This document shows, one piece after another, positions 12,743-17,308 of a DNA stretch of 17,308 nucleotides. Positions within the stretch are counted from its first letter, which is position 1. Every line of letters begins with the position of its first letter. The stretch comes from an uncultured Clostridia bacterium. GTDB taxonomy: Bacteria > Bacillota > Clostridia > Oscillospirales > Acutalibacteraceae. Below the pieces are notes generated by a model. That model made no database searches. It was not told the origin of the DNA and saw nothing but the letters and a program-made list of their open reading frames with translations. Where the stretch lies: NCBI GenBank assembly GCA_937888485.1, contig CALAQQ010000067.1, positions 1-17,308 on the forward strand. The letters run 5' to 3'. The position numbers and the translations under genes are program-made.

Positions 12743-14941
12743 ATGTTTTTTGAAGCTTTTAAAAAGTACGAAACAGAAATCGCAGGCAGACCTTTTGTCG
12801 TTGAAGTCGGTAAGATGGCTCAGCTTGCAGGCGGCTCATGCCTTGTTCGCTACGGCGAAACCAACGTTCTTTGCACAGCTACCATGGCTGCAAAACCCAG
12901 AGAGGGTGTTGACTTCTTCCCCCTTTCGGTTGACTATGAAGAGAAGCTCTATTCAGTAGGCAGAATTCCCGGCTCATTCCAGCGCCGTGAAGGCAAGGCA
13001 AGCGAAAAGGCAACCCTTGCTTCCCGTGTTATCGACAGACCCATCAGACCTCTTTTCCCCAAGGATATGAGAAACGATGTAGGCGTTGTTGCAACAGTTA
13101 TGTCAGTTGACCCCGACTGCCAGCCCGAAATCGCTGCTATGCTCGGTGTTTCAATTGCTATTTCAATTTCCGAAATTCCCTGGGACGGTCCCGTTTCAAG
13201 CGTTGTTGTAGGTCTTGTTGACGGCAAGTACGTTATCAACCCCACTCTTGAAGAAAGAGAAAAGAGCGAAATGTATGTTACCGTTGCTTCAACAAGCGAG
13301 CTTGTTGCAATGATTGAAGCAGGTGCAAACGAAGTTTCCAACGATGATATGTATGACGGTATCATGTTTGCTCACAAGGAAAACCAGAAAATCGTTGAAT
13401 TCATCAACAAGATCAAGGCTGAATGCGGTAAGGAAAAGGTTGACTTCCCCTCAAACGATCCCGATCCCGAAATGTACGAAGCAATCAAGGATTTCGCAAT
13501 CGAAGATATCCGTTTTGCTCTTGATACAGACGACAAGAGAATCCGTGACGACAGACTCAAGCCCGTTTATGACAAGGTTCATGAGAAGTTCGACGAAATT
13601 TACCCCGACATGGAAGTAAAGATTGAAGAATGCCTCTACAAGGTTCAGAAGTACGTTGTACGCCGCTGGCTTCTTGATGACGGCAAGCGTGTTGACGGCA
13701 GAGGAATTGACGAAATCCGTCCCCTCAATGCACAGGTTGACCTCCTTGACAGAGTTCACGGTTCAGGTATGTTCACAAGAGGACAGACTCAGGTTCTTTC
13801 AATCACAACCCTCGGACCCATGAGCGATGCTCAGCTTCTTGACGGTCTTGATGAAGAAGAATCAAAGAGATATATGCACCACTACAATTTCCCCTCATAT
13901 TCTGTCGGCGAAACAAAGCCCTCAAGAGGTCCCGGCAGACGTGAAATCGGTCACGGTGCACTTGCAGAACGTTCACTCATTCCCGTTCTTCCCTCAGTTG
14001 AAGAATTCCCCTATACAATCCGTGTTGTTTCCGAAGTTCTTTCATCAAACGGCTCAACATCACAGGGCTCAGTCTGCGGTTCAACACTTTCACTTATGGC
14101 AGCAGGTGTTCCCATCAAGGCTCCCGTTGCAGGTATCTCCTGCGGTCTTATCACAGAAGGCGACCGCTTCATGACAATGGTTGATATCCAGGGTCTTGAA
14201 GACTTCTTCGGCGATATGGACTTCAAGGTTGCAGGTACAAAGAAGGGTATCACATCAATCCAGATGGACCTCAAGGTTCACGGTCTTACTCCCGCTATTA
14301 TCAGAGAAGCTCTTGATAAGACATACAAGGCAAGATGCTATATCCTTGACGAAATCATGCTTCCCGTTATCCCCGAACCCAGAGCAGAGCTTTCAAAGTG
14401 GGCTCCCAAGATGCTTACAACAAAGATTGACCCTGAAAAGATCGGTGACGTTATCGGTAAGCAGGGTAAGGTTATCCAGAAGATCTGCGCAGAATGCAAC
14501 TGCAAGATTGATGTTCAGGAAGACGGTAACATCTTCGTTTCATCAACAGATATCGACGATGCAAGAAGAGCAATCTCAATCGTTGAAACAATTGCAAACG
14601 ACCCCGAAGTCGGCGCAATTTATAAGGGCATCGTAACCCGTCTTATGAGCTTCGGCGCATTCGTTGAAATCGCTCCCGGTAAGGAAGGTATGGTTCACAT
14701 CAGCCAGCTCGACGTTAAGAGAACAGAGAAGGTTGAAGATGCAGTTAACGTTGGCGACGAAGTTATCGTTAAGGTTCTTCCCAAGGATGATCAGGGCAGA
14801 CTCAACTTCTCACGCAGAGAAGCTCTTATCGAAGTTGAAGGACTTGTTCCCGAAAACACTGTTTCGGATGCTCCCAGAAAGCCCAGAAGAGAATTCAAGG
14901 GCGAAAGAGGCGGCAGAGCTCCCAGAAAAGAAAATAACTAA
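12743..14941 (+). CDS. pnp: Polyribonucleotide nucleotidyltransferase (PNPase)
   Basis: A 732-aa trimeric 3'-5' exoribonuclease that degrades RNA phosphorolytically to nucleoside diphosphates. Domains in order: a first RNase PH domain (about 10-145, with GRIPGSFQRREGK), an all-helical linker, a second, catalytic RNase PH domain (about 310-540, with RTVSEVLSSNGS-type residues RVVSEVLSSNGSTSQGSVC and the DMDFKVAGT metal site), a KH domain with VIGKQGKVIQKI (about 570-585) and an S1 domain (about 625-700, GIVTRLMSFGAFVEI and GMVHISQL). It ends in a basic Arg/Lys-Pro-Gly tail. Length and all catalytic blocks are normal. GAGAGG lies 9 nt before ATG 12743. Codon use matches rpsO. Expression is probably by read-through from rpsO, with control by hairpins in the spacer. 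Confidence 0.98.
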   Translation: MFFEAFKKYETEIAGRPFVVEVGKMAQLAGGSCLVRYGETNVLCTATMAAKPREGVDFFPLSVDYEEKLYSVGRIPGSFQRREGKASEKATLASRVIDRPIRPLFPKDMRNDVGVVATVMSVDPDCQPEIAAMLGVSIAISISEIPWDGPVSSVVVGLVDGKYVINPTLEEREKSEMYVTVASTSELVAMIEAGANEVSNDDMYDGIMFAHKENQKIVEFINKIKAECGKEKVDFPSNDPDPEMYEAIKDFAIEDIRFALDTDDKRIRDDRLKPVYDKVHEKFDEIYPDMEVKIEECLYKVQKYVVRRWLLDDGKRVDGRGIDEIRPLNAQVDLLDRVHGSGMFTRGQTQVLSITTLGPMSDAQLLDGLDEEESKRYMHHYNFPSYSVGETKPSRGPGRREIGHGALAERSLIPVLPSVEEFPYTIRVVSEVLSSNGSTSQGSVCGSTLSLMAAGVPIKAPVAGISCGLITEGDRFMTMVDIQGLEDFFGDMDFKVAGTKKGITSIQMDLKVHGLTPAIIREALDKTYKARCYILDEIMLPVIPEPRAELSKWAPKMLTTKIDPEKIGDVIGKQGKVIQKICAECNCKIDVQEDGNIFVSSTDIDDARRAISIVETIANDPEVGAIYKGIVTRLMSFGAFVEIAPGKEGMVHISQLDVKRTEKVEDAVNVGDEVIVKVLPKDDQGRLNFSRREALIEVEGLVPENTVSDAPRKPRREFKGERGGRAPRKENN

Positions 14942-14952
14942 TCGATAAAATT

Positions 14953-14989
14953 ATCACCGTGGATTGATTTCCACGGTGATTTTTGTTTT
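14953..14989 (+). terminator. Rho-independent terminator of pnp
   Basis: An 11-bp perfect stem (14953-14963 with 14970-14980), a TTGATT loop and the T-tract TTTTGTTTT. The T-tract touches the stop of the convergent HTH gene. Confidence 0.92.
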
Positions 14990-15191
14990 ATAACCCGAGA
15001 ATATAATCGCAGGTTGTATTATAAAATTTCGCAAACTTAATCAAAATATCGCACGGAATATTGCGAATCCCTGTTTCATATTTGGCATATGTGCTTCGGG
15101 TTATGTAGCAACCAACCGTTTTTAACTCCTCGCAAAGTTGCTTTTGAGTCAAATCTTTATCTTCTCTTAAAGATTTCAAATTCGTTTCCAT
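14988..15191 (-). CDS. Small XRE-family HTH regulator
   Basis: A 67-aa DNA-binding protein that is almost only a Cro/CI-type helix-turn-helix. LREDKDLTQKQLCEELKTVG gives helices 1-2, ITRSTYAKYETGIRNIP the recognition helix and following turn, and ILIKFAKFYNTTCDYILGL the typical XRE end. The ATG at 15191 has GGTGG 4 nt upstream. It is divergent from the second HTH gene, and a palindrome lies between its promoter and start, so autoregulation is likely. No phage or toxin gene accompanies it; the target is unknown. Confidence 0.88.
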   Translation of the reverse strand: METNLKSLREDKDLTQKQLCEELKTVGCYITRSTYAKYETGIRNIPCDILIKFAKFYNTTCDYILGL

Positions 15192-15208
15192 GCCACCACC
15201 TGATTTAT

Positions 15209-15223
15209 GGGGATTATATCCCC
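15209..15223. promoter_or_regulatory. Candidate operator for the HTH regulator(s)
   Basis: GGGGAT-TAT-ATCCCC, a perfect 6-bp inverted repeat, lies downstream of the leftward -10 near the transcript start. Related half-sites (GGGGGTTATAAT leftward at 15247-15236 and AGGGGGATAAAT at 15271-15282) flank both start regions. Confidence 0.5.
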
Positions 15224-15235
15224 TTAATATTTAAG

Positions 15236-15264
15236 ATTATAACCCCCATAATAAACAGTGTCAA
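15236..15264 (-). promoter_or_regulatory. Consensus sigma-A promoter of the leftward HTH gene
   Basis: On the minus strand, a perfect TTGACA (15264-15259), a 17-nt spacer and a perfect TATAAT (15241-15236). It is one of the strongest promoters in the window, as expected for a gene under repression. Confidence 0.85.
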
Positions 15265-15283
15265 GAACATAGGGGGATAAATA

Positions 15284-15484
15284 ATGATAGTATTTGATAA
15301 ACTTTGGAAAGTCATGGAAGAAAAAGGTGTTTCAACATATATGCTCAGAGAAAAATGCGGTATTGACAGCAAAACCGTGCGTCGGCTCCGTTCAAACGAA
15401 AATATTGAAACCAAAACTCTCAATAAGCTCTGTGCCGTTCTTGAATGCAGGCTCGAAGATATTGCGGAATATATCAAAGATTAA
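15284..15484 (+). CDS. Small Cro/CI-type HTH regulator (YozG-like)
   Basis: A 66-aa helix-turn-helix protein of the short Cro/CI group. LWKVMEEKGVSTYMLREKCG forms helices 1-2, IDSKTVRRLRSNENI the recognition helix region, and TLNKLCAVLECRLEDIAEYIKD the C-terminal helices, typical of HTH_26/YozG proteins. AGGGGG lies 7 nt before ATG 15284. It is divergent from the XRE gene with 92 bp between, including the candidate operator, so the two may control each other. I found no convincing promoter for it; CATAAT at 15247-15252 with TTAATA at 15224-15229 is the best match and is weak. Confidence 0.87.
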   Translation: MIVFDKLWKVMEEKGVSTYMLREKCGIDSKTVRRLRSNENIETKTLNKLCAVLECRLEDIAEYIKD

Positions 15485-15521
15485 TGCGATGTGTTTATAA
15501 AAATACATCGCATTTTATTTT
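15483..15521 (+). terminator. Rho-independent terminator of the rightward HTH gene
   Basis: A 14-bp stem with one G-U pair (15483-15496 with 15501-15514), an ATAA loop, then a T-rich tract. It begins inside the stop codon of the gene. Confidence 0.9.
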
Positions 15522-15591
15522 TTAAAATCCATGCAACAATTTTCTCTTTTTCCGACACTATATTAACAGAAACACGAAAAGGGGACAAAAG

Positions 15592-15690
15592 ATGGTATTC
15601 TTTGCAGCTATTATTCTCGTACTTACGGTTGCAATGAGTGTTTCTTGCGCGAAAGGCTGCAATTTTAAGTACGACGGGGACAATGAATGA
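15592..15690 (+). CDS. 32-aa hydrophobic peptide
   Basis: A short frame with AAGGGGA 7 nt before ATG 15592. It has a hydrophobic segment of about 18 residues (MVFFAAIILVLTVAMSVSC) and a short polar tail (AKGCNFKYDGDNE) with two cysteines. It has no basic N-terminus and no clear lipobox (SVSC), so a one-pass membrane peptide is more likely than a lipoprotein. The strong terminator begins right after its stop. I do not recognise a family; chance occurrence is possible. Confidence 0.5.
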   Translation: MVFFAAIILVLTVAMSVSCAKGCNFKYDGDNE

Positions 15691-15726
15691 AAAGAAGGCT
15701 TGTGCTTAATTGCACAAGCCTTCTTT
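15691..15726. terminator. Bidirectional terminator
   Basis: A perfect 15-bp stem (15691-15705 with 15712-15726) with a TTAATT loop and A/T-rich flanks. It ends transcripts from the small peptide gene (rightward) and the fucose isomerase gene (leftward). Confidence 0.9.
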
Positions 15727-15737
15727 CTTATATCTGA

Positions 15738-16505
15738 TTATTTGTAAAGGGGACCGTAGTTTTCGCAAGCTCTGAAGTCTGCGCCTTCGAGGTCCTTTGT
15801 TCCGAATGCGCCCCAGCATGCAGGACGGAAAATCTTTTCGTCGGGAACGTTGTGAAGAGCTACGGGGATACGGAGCATTGATGCCATTGTGATGATATCA
15901 GCACCGATGTGGCCGTAGGAGATAGCGCCGTGGTTTGCGCCCCAGTTGTTCATGAGGTCGTAAGCCGATTTGAATGCGCCTTCGCCTGTGCATCTGGGTG
16001 CGAACCATGTGCAGGGCCATGTGTAGTCTGTTCTCTTCCAGATAGTGTCTGAAACTTCGTCGGGAAGGTTAACTGTCCAGCCTTCAACAATCTGAAGAAC
16101 GGGGCCGAGACCCTTAACGAGGTTAAGTCGAATCATTGTTGCGGGCATTTCAGCTCTTGTGAGGAAACGTGATGAATATCCGCCGCCTCTGAAGTAGCCG
16201 TTGTCAGCTGCGTTCCATGTTGTTGCTTCAAGAATCTTGTCAGCATCTTCTTCGGTAACGTTATACCATTCTTTCATGATGCCGTTGCCGTTTTCGTCCT
16301 TGACTTCGCCGCAAGCGTCAAGGCAGCAAGCACCGGAGTTGATAAGGTGGATAAATCCGCCTGCATCCTTTGCCTTGCCTTCGATGTCATAGCCTGTAAC
16401 TCTCTTAACTGCGTCTGCGCTCCAGTGAGTACGAACGTCAGCAAACATCTGAGGTCTGTTTGTAAGTAATTTCATGAAGAGCATGCCGATGCCGTTGAGA
16501 ACGTT
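15738..16505 (-). CDS. fucI: L-fucose isomerase, C-terminal part (joined to foreign sequence)
   Basis: About 255 residues of the C-terminal part of FucI, which converts L-fucose to L-fuculose with a Mn2+ centre. From memory of the E. coli protein, similarity is very high from about residue 342 to the end: MFADVRTHWSADAVKRVTGY holds the metal-binding Asp (Asp361), then FIHLINSGACCLDACG, YFRGGGYSSRFL, VLQIVEGWTVNLP and NNWGANHGAISYGHIGAD with the metal-binding His (His528). The Glu337 ligand and the whole N-terminal half are absent. The frame continues without a stop into an unrelated secreted protein; the join lies in Asn-Val-Leu-Asn-Gly-Ile-Gly, 16485-16505. Base composition and codon use match the clostridial part of the window. 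The natural gene presumably is full length and the join an artefact. Confidence 0.9.
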   Translation of the reverse strand, partial: NVLNGIGMLFMKLLTNRPQMFADVRTHWSADAVKRVTGYDIEGKAKDAGGFIHLINSGACCLDACGEVKDENGNGIMKEWYNVTEEDADKILEATTWNAADNGYFRGGGYSSRFLTRAEMPATMIRLNLVKGLGPVLQIVEGWTVNLPDEVSDTIWKRTDYTWPCTWFAPRCTGEGAFKSAYDLMNNWGANHGAISYGHIGADIITMASMLRIPVALHNVPDEKIFRPACWGAFGTKDLEGADFRACENYGPLYK

Positions 16506-16967
16506 CGACGATACGCCGGCGGTCGATTCGTCGGCCACGGCGTTAAAGAGGTAGCCGCGCCCGGAATTCTCGATTGAAAAATCAAGATATGGCCGCCCGT
16601 TAAACCCGTTCTCGACCAGCTGCGCTCCGTAGGGATGACTGTTGAACACCAGGCTGTCGCCGTCTTCGGGATAATTCTTGATATACCGCAATCCGGCTTT
16701 GGAAGGAATCTTCGAAGGGATTCGGGCATTGGCGGCAAACTCCCATCCGTTGGTGTCGGCGGCATCGATCCAGAATATCGGCGCCGCGCCGACGTCCGGC
16801 AGCGTTTCGCCGACCTCGACCGTTGCCGGCACAAGCACATCACCGTCGGCAACGAGGATCGAATTGGTGGAGGATACCGGAAACTCCGCCGCAAACAGTC
16901 CCGAAATCGACAGCATCAAAAGGGACGCCAGCAGTTTTCTTCCCGCCTGATTCCACCTGATCTTCAT
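16485..16967 (-). CDS. Secreted protein, N-terminal fragment (Lentisphaerota/Verrucomicrobiota-like)
   Basis: The first 160 residues or so of an exported protein. ATG 16967 follows GGAGG at the right distance. Residues 1-27 are a signal peptide (MKIRWNQAGRKLLASLLMLS, cleaved near FAA-EF). After it comes PIFWIDAADTNGWEF and RPYLDFSIENSGRGYLF, the start of a concanavalin/LamG-like beta domain of the kind common in secreted proteins of Lentisphaerota and Verrucomicrobiota. GC content is much higher than left of 16500, with many CGC/GCC/CCG codons. The reading frame then passes into FucI, so the true C-terminus is missing. The taxonomic call rests on family memory and composition. Confidence 0.6.
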
Positions 16968-17013
16968 TTCATTCCTCCATGCTGTTTTGACGATCGGCGG
17001 CGACGATCGTGGA

Positions 17014-17097
17014 TCAGTCAAATCCGAGAACGTCGCGCATGTTGTAAATCCCGGGAGCTTTACCGGCCGCCCATTCGAGCGCCTTGAGCGCTCCGGC
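17014..17097 (-). pseudogene. dapB: DapB C-terminal fragment
   Basis: The last 27 residues before the stop (AGALKALEWAAGKAPGIYNM then RDVLGFD) match the end of 4-hydroxy-tetrahydrodipicolinate reductase, whose C-terminus typically reads ARGALKAA-W--GK-PG-Y-MRDVLG. The lysine-pathway enzyme itself is absent. In the same frame the upstream residues belong to DNA polymerase I, so this is a joined fragment. It ends 46 bp before the secreted-protein gene. Confidence 0.6.
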
Positions 17098-17308
17098 CGC
17101 CTCGACCATCGGACGGAGCACATCATCAAGCTGCAGCGTCACGTCCGCATCTTCAGCGGCATAATCGAGAATCTCCTCGCCTCTGAGCGCCCCCATGCTG
17201 AGCTGCTCGCGGCCGCGTTCCTTCTCGCCGATCAATTTCTCGATGGGAATCGGGTGATAGCCGAGATATTTCTCCGCGAGCGAGTCCATCGAATGGCGTG
17301 CTGCCGCG
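17098..17308 (-). pseudogene. polA: DNA polymerase I 3'-5' exonuclease fragment
   Basis: About 70 residues running in from the right edge: ARHSMDSLAEKYLGYHPIPI, LSMGALRGEEI and DYAAEDADVTLQLDDVLRPM. This is the end of the 3'-5' proofreading domain of PolA, with the Exo III motif Tyr-x3-Asp (YAAED). The polymerase domain that should follow is missing; the frame instead continues into a DapB tail. It is GC-rich like its left neighbour. It may be an intact gene elsewhere that was cut by a false join. Confidence 0.7.

Noticed and set aside
15738..17129. A single 463-aa frame that would be a secreted protein fused to fucose isomerase
   Set aside because: The halves differ in base composition, one has a signal peptide and the other is a cytoplasmic enzyme lacking its N-terminal half and one metal ligand. 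The frame also runs above the real ATG at 16967. A chimeric join explains it better than a new fusion enzyme.

Overview
The window reads as a piece of a gut-type clostridial genome (Bacillota, Clostridia, most like the Oscillospirales/Ruminococcaceae) with a foreign-looking right end. Support for Clostridia comes from the NADH-dependent [FeFe]-hydrogenase operon, RlmCD- and NimA-like genes, strong GGAGG ribosome sites, AT-rich sigma-A promoters (TTGACA-17-TATAAT) and the rpsO-pnp pair. No genus can be named from the sequence alone. I see no rRNA, tRNA or CRISPR.

Layout. (1) 1-6737, leftward: a tightly packed ten-gene operon. Read from its promoter it runs: NuoE-like diaphorase subunit, DRTGG protein, RsbW-like ATPase, HydS-like sensory [FeFe] hydrogenase, second DRTGG protein, PHP phosphoesterase, second GHKL ATPase, thioredoxin-like [2Fe-2S] ferredoxin, NuoF-like NADH/FMN subunit, and the N-terminus of the catalytic hydrogenase (cut by the window edge). 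The structural genes of an electron-bifurcating HydABC/Hnd-type enzyme therefore enclose a six-gene signalling cassette. (2) 7009-7911, rightward: a PI-PLC-like protein behind a near-consensus promoter, followed by a structured intergenic element and a bidirectional terminator. (3) 8099-10624, leftward: a NimA-like flavin/PNPOx protein, a four-helix-bundle (23S-IVP/S23 family) gene lying between two copies of a 97-bp hairpin-array repeat, and a 23S rRNA uracil methyltransferase whose last codons lie in the repeat. (4) 10819-11967, rightward: an exported Big2-DUF4474 protein. (5) 12120-14941, rightward: rpsO with a structured leader, a repeat-rich spacer, then pnp. (6) 14988-15690: two divergent small HTH regulators and a 32-aa hydrophobic peptide, each with clear terminators. 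(7) 15738-17308, leftward: an in-frame mosaic of the C-terminal part of L-fucose isomerase (clostridial composition), the start of a secreted protein of Lentisphaerota/Verrucomicrobiota character, a DapB C-terminus and a DNA polymerase I exonuclease fragment (all GC-rich). This end is most likely an assembly chimera and should not be read as natural gene order.

How the parts work together. The hydrogenase subunits would reoxidise NADH and reduced ferredoxin to H2. The embedded HydS, ATPase, PHP and DRTGG genes look like a private H2/redox sensing pathway made from the same transcript. The most unusual non-protein structure is the four-helix-bundle gene within arrays of short hairpins joined by TCGATATA/TATATCGA linkers, which looks like a small mobile cassette. 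The element at 7961-8038 and the rpsO leader are the best candidates for functional RNA structure.
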